Shown here piece by piece: positions 25,761-33,590 of a stretch of DNA of 64,000 nt (position 1 is the stretch's first letter; each line of letters starts with the position of its first letter). Below the pieces are notes generated by a model, which saw nothing but the letters and a program-made list of their open reading frames with translations, was not told where the DNA came from and did no database searches. The translations under genes were made by a program, and so were the position numbers. Source of the DNA: a bacterium (GTDB lineage: Bacteria > Myxococcota_A > UBA9160 > UBA4427); contig JANSYR010000006.1 of assembly GCA_024742285.1 (NCBI GenBank), forward strand, positions 186,001 to 250,000, read 5' to 3'.

Positions 25761-25780
25761 CGATCGTAGTCGGACGATCG
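25761..25780. promoter_or_regulatory. Operator-like inverted repeat between divergent ACS and FAH genes
   Basis: CGATCGT at 25761-25767 and ACGATCG at 25774-25780 are perfect 7-bp arms with a 6-base spacer. It lies 37 bases before the acyl-CoA synthetase start and 138 before the FAH gene, a usual place for a TetR- or GntR-type repressor. No regulator gene is adjacent. Confidence 0.4.
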
Positions 25781-25917
25781 AAACGAAGCCGGCGCCTGGC
25801 CCCTTCGGGGTCGAGGGGTCGGGATCTCCGCGTTCGCTCGACTGCGATCGAAACCGGCTAGCATCGCGCCGAACCCGGGCGCCGATCCTGCTCGACGCTC
25901 GATCGGAGGGAGAACCG

Positions 25918-26820
25918 ATGGGATTCCGACTCGCGAACATCGAGGGCCGCGCGGCCCTCGTCCTCGGTGACGACTACTACGACCTCGAGAAGGCTTCCGG
26001 CGGCAAGCTCGGCAGCGATCCGATGGGGGCGCTCGCCGCTTGCGACCAGCTCTCGGAGATCGCGGCGAGCCTCGCGGACCAGACGCCGACCGGCAAGCTC
26101 GCCGACGCGAAGCTCGGCCCGCCTTCCCCTCGCCCGGTCAACTCCTTCGGGATCGGCCTCAACTACCGCAATCACGCCGAGGAAGGCGGGATGGCGATCC
26201 CCGAGGCCCCGCTCGTCTTCGCGAAGTTCCCGTCCTGCATCGCAGGCCCGAACGACGACGTGGAGATGCGAAGCGACTACGTCGACTACGAGGGCGAGCT
26301 CGTCGCGGTCATCGGCAAGACCGCGAAGGACGTCGCCGTCGAGGATGCCTGGGACCACGTCGCGGGACTCTGCGTCGGCCAGGACATCTCGGACCGGCCG
26401 GCACAGTTCACCTCGGCCCCGCCCCAGTTCAACCTGGGCAAGTCCTTCGACACCTACGGACCGATCGGTCCCGTACTGGTCTCGCCGGACGAGCTCGCGA
26501 GCCGCGACGCCATGGAGCTCGTGTGTGAAGTGAACGGCGAAGTCCGACAGAAGGACAGCACCGGCGATCTGATCTTCGACGTTCCGACGCTCGTCGCCTA
26601 CCTGTCCGGGATCCTTACGCTGCTTCCCGGCGACGTGATCTTCACGGGCACGCCCGGCGGCGTCGGCGTGTTCCAGAACAAGCTGCTGAAGGACGGCGAC
26701 GTCGTCACCACGGCGATCGAAGGCCTCGGAACGATCACGAATCGCTGCGTGCGGACGAGCGATCACCCGCGCGCGGACTTCCTGCCCGAGCCGATGAAGC
26801 CGCTCCTCGCCGGCAAGTAG
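25918..26820 (+). CDS. Fumarylacetoacetate hydrolase (FAH) family protein
   Basis: A 300-residue member of the FAH/HHDD isomerase family, which cleaves C-C bonds or isomerises diketo acids with a divalent metal. The core is YRNHAEE, FAKFPSCIAGPND, the metal site YEGELVAVIGK (E-x-E type), GQDISDR and TGTPGGVGVF. An N-terminal extension of about 75 residues precedes the catalytic domain. GGAGGGAG stands before ATG 25918. Such enzymes finish aromatic catabolism. Its end is 21 bases from the convergent OsmC stop. Confidence 0.88.
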   Translation: MGFRLANIEGRAALVLGDDYYDLEKASGGKLGSDPMGALAACDQLSEIAASLADQTPTGKLADAKLGPPSPRPVNSFGIGLNYRNHAEEGGMAIPEAPLVFAKFPSCIAGPNDDVEMRSDYVDYEGELVAVIGKTAKDVAVEDAWDHVAGLCVGQDISDRPAQFTSAPPQFNLGKSFDTYGPIGPVLVSPDELASRDAMELVCEVNGEVRQKDSTGDLIFDVPTLVAYLSGILTLLPGDVIFTGTPGGVGVFQNKLLKDGDVVTTAIEGLGTITNRCVRTSDHPRADFLPEPMKPLLAGK

Positions 26821-26841
26821 GCCGGCGCGCGAGCAGAGGAA

Positions 26842-27360
26842 TCAGTCCGCCGTCGCGAGCGTCGCCCCGTTCAGAGTCGCGGTCGCGGTCACGGTCCGCG
26901 GATTCCGGATCGCGTCCATCAGGAAGCACATCTTCTCGGCCTGGGCGACGACGGCGGCCACCACCGCCTCATCGGCGCTCGACTCGAGTTCGAGCTTCGT
27001 CTCCACATCGACCAGTCGACTGGTCGCGTTCCCTGCGCCGATCGAGCCGGTCTGCTCGAAGCGCGGGGTGACCACCAACGACAAGTGATCGAACTCGATC
27101 TTTTTCGCCTCGCTCACCCGAGCGAGCTGCGTGAGCAGTCAAAAAGCGATCGAAGACGCGAAGTAGGCGAGCGGCGGGGGAGCCGAGTCGTCGCCACCGA
27201 TCATGGCGCCCTCGTCACAGAGGATCTCGAACGCCCCGAACGTCGCCCGCTTCAACTGTTTCGGGCCGCGCACCGTCTCGACGTCGAACTCGATTCGGAC
27301 GCCCTTGCCCTCCGGGCCCTCGACCGGACTGATTCGGAACGGATTCGATTGCTCGCTCAT
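26842..27360 (-). CDS. Selenoprotein: OsmC/Ohr-family hydroperoxide reductase-like
   Basis: Read through an in-frame TGA (27141-27139 on the minus strand), this is a 172-residue OsmC-family protein, the normal family length. The N-terminal part ends ...PLAYFASSIAF, then Sec74, then LLTQLARV. Sec74 sits exactly where OsmC proteins have their first catalytic Cys. The second is Cys145 in AEKMCFLMDAIRNP. OsmC proteins reduce organic hydroperoxides with this pair. ATG 27360 has AGGAGG 4 bases upstream; the first internal start after the TGA (GTG 27117) would leave only the C-terminal half. Conservation of both halves and a SECIS-like hairpin support recoding over a nonsense mutation. It follows the MscS gene by 53 bases on the same strand. 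Confidence 0.9.
27109..27141 (-). promoter_or_regulatory. Candidate bacterial SECIS element with Sec-UGA (OsmC)
   Basis: Minus-strand UGA at 27141-27139 is followed by a perfect 7-bp stem, CUCGCUC (27126-27120) with GAGCGAG (27115-27109), closing the loop GGGU (27119-27116). The loop G is 20 nt past the UGA, well within the range for bacterial SECIS loops, and the loop is G-rich as SelB requires. Size and geometry match the hairpin in the other selenoprotein gene (7 bp, 4-nt loop). Confidence 0.8.
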
Positions 27361-27413
27361 ACTGCCTCCTGGGCCATGCCTGGCCGATGCCCGGACGTTA
27401 CCCCAGTCGGGCC

Positions 27414-28268
27414 CTAGGAGGCCCCGATCGGTCGGCCCGGCTCGTCTCCGTTGAAGACGATCACCTTGCGATGGGGGAACGGAATCTCGACGCCGGCGGC
27501 GTCGAGCGCCTTCTTGATCTGCTCCGGGAGCGAGTAGAGCAGCTCGAAGTAGTGGGTTCCCTCGCAGAAGGGCCGCACGAGGAAGTCGACGGAGCTGTCG
27601 TTCAGGGTCTCGATCTCGACGAAGGGCGAGGGATCCGAGAGGACGTGTGGATGCGCCGCGAGGACCCGGTCGATCGTCGCGCGGGCCGTGTCGATGTCCG
27701 AGTCGTACGAGATGCCGAAACGCATGTCGACACCGCGCACCGGGTGGTGGCTGTGATTCACGATCTTCTCGCCCCAGATGCTGCCATTGGGCACGATGAC
27801 ATGTTGATTGTCGAAGGTCTTGAGGTTCGTCGTGAAGAGATCGATCCCGTCGACGAGGCCGAAGAGCCCGGCCACCTCCGCGAAGTCCCCGACCTTGTAG
27901 GGCCGAAAGATCATCAGCATCACGCCCGCCGCCAGATTCGTCATGGCGCCCTGGAGCGCGAGGCCGATCGCGAGACCCGCGGCACCGAGGAGGGCCACGA
28001 TCGAGGTGGTCTCGACACCGAAACGATTGAGGACCGCGATGAAGGTGAAGGCGAGCACGGCATAGCGGGCGATGCTGCCGAGGAAGGTGAAGAGCGTGCT
28101 GTCGAGCTGGTCGTGGCGTTCGCCCAGCCCGACGATCAGACGGCCGATCCGGCCGGCGATCCAGTAGCCGATGATCAGAATGACGATCGCGAGCAGCACG
28201 TTCGTCGCCCACTCGAGGGCGGTCGGCAGATACTCGTTGATGTCGAGGGTTTCGATCAGTTCTTCCAC
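27414..28268 (-). CDS. mscS: Small-conductance mechanosensitive channel (MscS)
   Basis: A 284-residue MscS homologue (E. coli MscS has 286), releasing solutes on hypo-osmotic shock. Three membrane helices precede the pore helix GAAGLAIGLALQGAMTNLAAG, with the Gly/Ala packing pattern; then comes the cytoplasmic cage with PYKVGDFAEVAG and IVPNGSIWGEKIVNHSHHP. GTG 28268 is chosen because GGAG lies 6 bases upstream and the length fits; GTG 28280 and 28304 are in frame but lack good sites. The 148-bp gap upstream holds no gene. Confidence 0.92.
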   Translation of the reverse strand: MEELIETLDINEYLPTALEWATNVLLAIVILIIGYWIAGRIGRLIVGLGERHDQLDSTLFTFLGSIARYAVLAFTFIAVLNRFGVETTSIVALLGAAGLAIGLALQGAMTNLAAGVMLMIFRPYKVGDFAEVAGLFGLVDGIDLFTTNLKTFDNQHVIVPNGSIWGEKIVNHSHHPVRGVDMRFGISYDSDIDTARATIDRVLAAHPHVLSDPSPFVEIETLNDSSVDFLVRPFCEGTHYFELLYSLPEQIKKALDAAGVEIPFPHRKVIVFNGDEPGRPIGAS

Positions 28269-28416
28269 GTTCGTCTCCACGTCGTTTCGAGGCTCGTCCG
28301 TCACAATGCGGAGTGAACCGAATCCGTCACGCCCGAGAAAGGGTCGGAGGCCACGGCGAGTCCGACCCGATCGGACCGCTGGGCGAGGACCCGATGCTGC
28401 GGGTGATCTGGAACGA

Positions 28417-29025
28417 CTAGTCCGCGGGCGCCACCCCCTGGAGCGAGACCAGCGCCACACCGATCATGGACTCGCGCGTCACGATCGCGGCGAGCTCGTC
28501 CTCGCTCCAGCCCTCGGTGCCGTCCGGGCGGAGCGGCAGGACGAGGAAGCGTGTCTCGGCGGTGGTGTCGGTGATCCGTACGCGGACGTCTTCCGCCAGC
28601 TCGACCCCCATCTCGCGCAGGACGCCGCGCGGGGCGCGCACGATCCGCGCTCGGTAGGCCGGCGCCTTGTACCAGTCGGGCGGAAGACCGAGGACCGGCC
28701 AGGCGGTGCAGGAGCACTGGGTGCAGACGACGGCGTTGTGGAGCGTCGGGGTGTTCTCCAGCACGACGATGTACTCGCCCTGCGGCCCCTCGAAGCCGAG
28801 CTCGGCGCAGGCCTTCGTGCCGTCGACCAGGAGTCGTGCCCGATAGTCGGGATCGCTCCACGCCTTCGCCACGACCCGGGCGCCGTTCCTCCAGTCGAAC
28901 TCCTGCCCGGCGTTCTCGGCCAGGCGGTCGATCGCCCCGTCCGGGAGACGGTCCGCGTCCGCGAGGGCCCGCTCGAGAGCCTCGACCCGCTCGACGGGCG
29001 TGGCCACGCGATCCCGATCGCTCAT
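28417..29025 (-). CDS. nthA: Nitrile hydratase alpha subunit
   Basis: A 202-residue alpha subunit that holds the metal center converting nitriles to amides. The metal-binding claw is CTQCSC with Cys101, Cys104, Ser105 and Cys106; the usual sequence is CTLCSC for cobalt and CSLCSC for iron. Thr at position 2 suggests the cobalt type, and Gln at position 3 is unusual. ATG 29025 overlaps the beta stop (ATGA). No P14K/activator gene or amidase lies next to it. Confidence 0.92.
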   Translation of the reverse strand: MSDRDRVATPVERVEALERALADADRLPDGAIDRLAENAGQEFDWRNGARVVAKAWSDPDYRARLLVDGTKACAELGFEGPQGEYIVVLENTPTLHNAVVCTQCSCTAWPVLGLPPDWYKAPAYRARIVRAPRGVLREMGVELAEDVRVRITDTTAETRFLVLPLRPDGTEGWSEDELAAIVTRESMIGVALVSLQGVAPAD

Positions 29026-29654
29026 TCGACCGGCTCCAGGTAGCTCTGCCAGAGATCGACCAGGACGGACTCGCCCGCGCAGTCGTCCTCCCTCCAGAGC
29101 TCGCGCGCTTCGAACTCCACGTGGTAGGTGGGCTCGCTTCGTGGGGTGAACCCGTGGGCCGAGGTGTCCGGAAAGGAGAACGCGGGAGCCACGCGAATCA
29201 CCTCGCCGGTCTTCCCCCGCACGTAGCGCGGGACCCGAGTGTGCCCTCGGAACTGGGCCTCGCGTACGCGCACTCGGTCGCCGACCGCGAAGGTTGCGGT
29301 CGCGGGCTCCGCGACCTCCCGTGGCGTCACGTCGGCGACGGGCCGCGCGAGCGGAAACCGCGCGCCGGCGAGAGATTCGAGACTCGCGCGATCGACGACG
29401 CCCTTCTCGACCAGCAGCGTCGCGGCGCCGGTCAGCATCCGCTCGTAGTACGAGGCGCCGAGATAGTCCGCCGGCGCCATCCGTTCGACGGCGTGGCGGT
29501 ATTCATCCGCGTTGTAGGCCCGAAGGATCCCGATCCCGGCCATGTTCAGCGCGAAGGCGCGCCCCTCCCAACGCTCGTGGAACGTCGGCTCGTCGGCCTC
29601 GATCTCGATCGCGCCGAAGCCCTCCATGCCCCCGAGATCGTGGATCCCGTTCAT
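29022..29654 (-). CDS. nthB: Nitrile hydratase beta subunit
   Basis: A 210-residue beta subunit starting MNGIHDLGGMEGFG, the diagnostic opening of the family. The C-terminal SH3-like domain has FAVGDRVRV, HTRVPRYVRGKTGEV and the end WQSYLEPVE. It forms the alpha-beta dimer with the following gene; the beta-alpha order is common in cobalt-type enzymes. It begins 13 bases after the amidohydrolase stop, so the amidohydrolase, beta and alpha genes are probably one transcript. The ribosome site is weak (GGGGGC). Confidence 0.93.
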   Translation of the reverse strand: MNGIHDLGGMEGFGAIEIEADEPTFHERWEGRAFALNMAGIGILRAYNADEYRHAVERMAPADYLGASYYERMLTGAATLLVEKGVVDRASLESLAGARFPLARPVADVTPREVAEPATATFAVGDRVRVREAQFRGHTRVPRYVRGKTGEVIRVAPAFSFPDTSAHGFTPRSEPTYHVEFEARELWREDDCAGESVLVDLWQSYLEPVE

Positions 29655-29667
29655 CGTGCCCCCGGCG

Positions 29668-31068
29668 CTAGTCGTTCTTCGGGGCGCCGTCTGCGGCGTC
29701 GTGCGCGGCGTTGTCGGCGGCGTTGTCGACGGCGTCGTCCGGGGCGTTGTCCGGGGCGTTGTCCCACGCGACGCTGTAGGCACTCGACAGTTGCTGGACG
29801 ACATCCCCGATCGTGACGTAGCCCTTCGCGTAGTCGGAAGGCGGCTTGCCTCCGCCTCCGGCGATCGGCGCCAGGTCGACGTGCTTCGCCTTCTCGCGGA
29901 GCGCGCCCACCGTGCACTCCTCCCGCGGCATGACCGCGAAGGGGTCGTACTGGAAATGCTTCATCGCGTTCAGGTGGGTGATCTTGTCGACCTCTTCCTT
30001 CGGTACGTCCTTCATCGAGCGCCAGAGCTTCTCCGGCGAGAGCGGCCAGGTCGTATCCGAATGGGGGTAGTCGCACTCCCAGGTGAGCGTGTCGATTCCG
30101 ATCAGGTCGCGATTGCGGACGCCCGCGTCGTCGTCGATGAAGCAGGTGACGCAGTGCTCCTTGAACACGTCGCTGGGCCGCTTTCCGCCGAAGTCCTGGT
30201 GGGTCCACTTGTGATGGTGCTCGTAGACGTAGTCGGCCCGCTCCAGGAAGTACGGGATCCAGCCGACGCCGCCTTCGGACATCGCGAACTTGAGATCCGG
30301 GTATCGCCGGAGCACGTCCGAGAAAGTGAGTTCCGTGGCGACCCCGAAGAGCGTGATCGGCGTGCCCGTGATCATGATCTCGATCGGGGCGTCCATCTCG
30401 TTGAGCGACATCCCCGTTCCGGAGCCGATATGCATGCAGATCACGGTCCCCTCGTCGGCGCAGGCCTTCCAGAAGGGTTCCCAGTGGTCGTCGAAGAGCG
30501 ACGGATGGCCCAGGCCCGTCGGCGTATCGGCGAAGGAGATCGCGTGACACCCCTTCTTCGCCACGCGCCGTACCTCGTCGGCCAATCGTTTCGGATCCCA
30601 CATCATGGGGATCGCGAGGGGAATGAAACGACCGGGATGTGCGCCGCACCAGGCGTCGATGTGCCAATCGTTGTAGGCCTGGATCATGACCCGGGCCAGC
30701 TCCTTGTCGTCGTTGCGACCGAAGAGCTCACCGCAGAAACCGGGTACGGACGGGAAACAGAGCGAGCCGAGCACGCCGTTCACGTTCATGTCGTCGATCC
30801 GGGCGTCGACGTCGTAGCAACCCTTCCGGAGCTGGGAGAGCGCGGTCGGCTCCATCCCGTACTCCTCCGGCGGTCGCCCCGCGACCGCGTTCAGGCCGAC
30901 GTTCGGGATCTGCTGTCCCTCGAAGACCCAGGCGTTCGTGCCGTCGTTGCGCGTGACCAGCTTCGGCGCCCTCGCCTTCCACTCGGGCGTGAGGACTCCG
31001 TCCCACATGTCCGGCGGCTCACAGACGTGATCGTCCACGCTCACGAGGATCATGTCGTTCATTTCCAT
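29668..31068 (-). CDS. Amidohydrolase-2 family protein with repetitive acidic tail
   Basis: A 466-residue paralogue of the 1545-2822 protein (SVDDH near the start, HIGSGTGMS, CDYPHSDTTWP). It extends past the shared core with a low-complexity tail of DNAx/DDAx tetrapeptides at about 436-455, encoded by a 12-bp tandem repeat. Start ATG 31068 is chosen because GGAGGAG is 5-6 bases upstream. It sits directly before nthB and nthA and after a P450, so it may handle a product or substrate of the same pathway, but hydrolysis of the amide from nitrile hydratase is only a guess. Confidence 0.87.
   Translation of the reverse strand: MEMNDMILVSVDDHVCEPPDMWDGVLTPEWKARAPKLVTRNDGTNAWVFEGQQIPNVGLNAVAGRPPEEYGMEPTALSQLRKGCYDVDARIDDMNVNGVLGSLCFPSVPGFCGELFGRNDDKELARVMIQAYNDWHIDAWCGAHPGRFIPLAIPMMWDPKRLADEVRRVAKKGCHAISFADTPTGLGHPSLFDDHWEPFWKACADEGTVICMHIGSGTGMSLNEMDAPIEIMITGTPITLFGVATELTFSDVLRRYPDLKFAMSEGGVGWIPYFLERADYVYEHHHKWTHQDFGGKRPSDVFKEHCVTCFIDDDAGVRNRDLIGIDTLTWECDYPHSDTTWPLSPEKLWRSMKDVPKEEVDKITHLNAMKHFQYDPFAVMPREECTVGALREKAKHVDLAPIAGGGGKPPSDYAKGYVTIGDVVQQLSSAYSVAWDNAPDNAPDDAVDNAADNAAHDAADGAPKND
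29704..29763 (-). repeat. 12-bp coding tandem repeat (five units)
   Basis: Units of the form GGCGTTGTC plus three variable bases recur with exact 12-base period, ending at 29715, 29727, 29739, 29751 and 29763. They encode DNA(P/A)-like tetrapeptides at the C-terminus of the amidohydrolase. In-frame length change by slippage would add or remove four residues at a time. Confidence 0.8.
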
Positions 31069-31090
31069 GGCGGCTCCTCCTCCAGGATGA

Positions 31091-32293
31091 TCAGGCGGTT
31101 CGAACGGGAAGCTTCTCCCACCCCCGAACCGACGACGTGTGCGCCTGGACGGCGTTGTCCCAGTCGACTTCCCATTCGGGCCATCGTTTCAAGACTTCCT
31201 CGAGGGCGACACGGCCTTCGAGGCGGGCGAGCGAGGCGCCGAGACAGAAGTGGATGCCGAACCCGAACGAGAGGTGGTGGTCGATCTTCCGGTCGATGTC
31301 GAACCGGTCCGGGTCGTCGAATCGGCGGGGATCGCGATTCGCCGCGCCGTTCAGGAGCGCCAGGATGCTCCCCCGCGGCACCGTCCGCCCGTGGTACTCG
31401 ACGTCCTCGAGGACGTAGCGCGCCTGGATCGGGGACGGCGCTTCGTAGCGGAGCAACTCCTCGACGGCCTGGGGGATCAGGCTCGGATCCGCCGCCAGGC
31501 GGGCCCGCTGGTCGGGATTCTCGGCGAGGACCTTCCCTGCCCAACCGATCAGCCGGGTCGTCGTCTCGTTTCCCGCGCCGGCGAGCAGCCCGACGAAGCC
31601 CACGATCTCCTGACGCCCGAGTCGCCGCGTCTCGCCGTGCATGTCGACGAACTCGGCCCGGATCAGCTCGGTCATCAAATCGTCGGACGGGTTCTCCATC
31701 CGGTAGTCGATGTACTTCTCGAAGCCGCCGAACGTGAGACCGCCCTTCCGACCGCCCGGCGCCTCGGGCATCTCGCCGCCTTCGAGCTTCAGTCCCGCGT
31801 CGATCCGATCCCGGATCGCTTCCTGGTCCTCCTCGGGAACGCCGAGCAACATGCCGATCGTCTTCATCGGCATCTGCGCTCCGAGATCCGCGATGAAGTC
31901 GAATCCGCCGCTCCCGACCAGGGGGTCGAGACTCTGTTCACAGAAAGCGCGGACCTTCGGCTCGAGGGCATTGATCTGGCGCGGCGTGAACAGCTTCGCG
32001 AGCAGGCTTCGGTGGAGATCGTGGCTCGGCGGGTCCTCGAAGAGGATCGAGCCGGGCGGGATCTCGACGCCGTTCCGGATGATCTCGAGGACCGACCCGC
32101 GCGCCGAGCTCAGCCGCTGCCAGTCCTTCAGCCCCGCTTCGACGTCGTCGAAGCGCGACAGCGCGTAGAAGTCGTACTTCTCGTTGTAGTAGAGCGGCGC
32201 GTCGTCCTGGAGCCGTCGCCAGACCGGATACGGGTCCTCGTCGATCTCGAAGTCGTAGGGGTCGTAGTAGGGGTCGGGCGGGGCGGCGGCCAT
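31091..32293 (-). CDS. Cytochrome P450
   Basis: A 400-residue class I bacterial P450. I-helix AGAGNETTTR, K-helix EELLRYEAP, and heme loop FGFGIHFCLG with Cys350. The short DPYYDPYDFEIDEDPYPVWRRL opening is common in soluble proteobacterial and actinobacterial P450s acting on terpenoid or fatty substrates. It stands between two amidohydrolase genes on the same strand, 22 bases before the 31068 start and 31 after the 32325 stop, so co-transcription is likely. No ferredoxin partner gene is seen. Confidence 0.92.
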   Translation of the reverse strand: MAAAPPDPYYDPYDFEIDEDPYPVWRRLQDDAPLYYNEKYDFYALSRFDDVEAGLKDWQRLSSARGSVLEIIRNGVEIPPGSILFEDPPSHDLHRSLLAKLFTPRQINALEPKVRAFCEQSLDPLVGSGGFDFIADLGAQMPMKTIGMLLGVPEEDQEAIRDRIDAGLKLEGGEMPEAPGGRKGGLTFGGFEKYIDYRMENPSDDLMTELIRAEFVDMHGETRRLGRQEIVGFVGLLAGAGNETTTRLIGWAGKVLAENPDQRARLAADPSLIPQAVEELLRYEAPSPIQARYVLEDVEYHGRTVPRGSILALLNGAANRDPRRFDDPDRFDIDRKIDHHLSFGFGIHFCLGASLARLEGRVALEEVLKRWPEWEVDWDNAVQAHTSSVRGWEKLPVRTA

Positions 32294-32324
32294 CGATCGC
32301 TTCTCGTCTCTTCCGGTCGATTCC

Positions 32325-33521
32325 TCAGACCAGCTTCTCGTTCGGCACGTTCATGAGGCGCGCGACGTTGCCGCCCATGATGTTCCGGATCGCGCTCTCC
32401 GAGGCATCCCCGAGCTCGTGGACGTAGCTCACCGGGTCGGCAAGACCTTCCGGGTGGGGATAGTCGCTCCCGAAGAGGACGTGCTCCTCGCCGATCAGCT
32501 CGGCCAGTGCCGGCAGATCGTCCTCCCAGAAGGGGCTCACATAGATGTTCCGCTTGAAGACTTCGACCGGATCTTCCGGGAACCCCTGCGGCTCCTTCTT
32601 GTACACGTCCTTCATCTTCGCGAGGAGCGGGGCGACCCAGGAGCTCCCGTTCTCGATCACCGAGATCTTCAGTTCGGGGAACCGCGACAACGCCCCGTGA
32701 CAGATCAGGGCCGAGACCGAGTCCTCGATCGCCCGCCGGCCCTGGAGCATCGAGAAGGCCTGGGGCTGGAAGGGGAGGAACTCCGTGCTCGAGCCGAGCC
32801 AGTCATTCGTATAGCGGGTGTAGCCACTGTCCGACGAGTGCATCCCGATCAGGAGGTCGTGCTCCACGACCTTCTCCCAGAAGGGATCGAACTCGGGCAG
32901 GCCGAAGGAGCGCGAGCCCTGGAGTCCAGGGACCGGCGCGGGACGGATCAACACGACCTTCGCGCCGCGCTCGACGACCCATTCGAGTTCCTCGATCGCG
33001 CGATCGACGATGGGCAGCGAGATCACCGGCGTCGAGAAGATCCGGTCCCGATAGTTGAAGCTCCAGGTCTCGAAGAGCCATTGGTTGAACGAATGGACGA
33101 CGTCGTGGATCAGCTCCGGATCGTCCCGCATCCGCTCTTCGAGGACGCTCGCGAGGGTCGGGAAGAGGAGCGTCCGATCGAGCCCCTGCTCGTTCATCAG
33201 CGCGAGCCGATCCTCCGGGTTTCGCCAGGCCGGGATCGACTTCACCGGCGCGCCGAAGATCTCGCGCCGGCTCTTCCCTTCCGGGTTGCCCTTCCGGTAG
33301 TACTCCTCCTGCGCGCCGGGAGCCGCCACGACTTCGAAGGTCGGGTTCGGGATGTAGTCGGAGATATGCCCCTTGATGACGATCTTCGTCCGCCCGCGAA
33401 CTTCGACGTAGTCGATCGCACCGCGTCGATGCTCGGGGAGATATCGAAGGAACGACTCCTTCGTCTCGTAGAGGTGATTGTCGGCGTCGAAGACGGGACA
33501 GGTCAGCGGATCGGTGGACAT
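32325..33521 (-). CDS. Amidohydrolase-2 family metal-dependent hydrolase
   Basis: A 398-residue TIM-barrel hydrolase of the same superfamily as the two other amidohydrolases but of a different branch. It opens CPVFDADNHLYET (D-x-D-N-H metal motif), has MHSSDSGY, SVIENGSSWVAPLL and closes with LFGSDYPHPEG. ATG 33521 is preferred to GTG 33527 because AGGAGGT lies 4-5 bases before the ATG. It heads the run with P450, amidohydrolase and nitrile hydratase. The substrate is unknown. Confidence 0.87.
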   Translation of the reverse strand: MSTDPLTCPVFDADNHLYETKESFLRYLPEHRRGAIDYVEVRGRTKIVIKGHISDYIPNPTFEVVAAPGAQEEYYRKGNPEGKSRREIFGAPVKSIPAWRNPEDRLALMNEQGLDRTLLFPTLASVLEERMRDDPELIHDVVHSFNQWLFETWSFNYRDRIFSTPVISLPIVDRAIEELEWVVERGAKVVLIRPAPVPGLQGSRSFGLPEFDPFWEKVVEHDLLIGMHSSDSGYTRYTNDWLGSSTEFLPFQPQAFSMLQGRRAIEDSVSALICHGALSRFPELKISVIENGSSWVAPLLAKMKDVYKKEPQGFPEDPVEVFKRNIYVSPFWEDDLPALAELIGEEHVLFGSDYPHPEGLADPVSYVHELGDASESAIRNIMGGNVARLMNVPNEKLV

Positions 33522-33590
33522 GGTCACCTCCTCTCCCCGAGAGGGGAGGAACGATTATCACCCCCGGCCGCGGGGGTCGCAATTCGCCCC

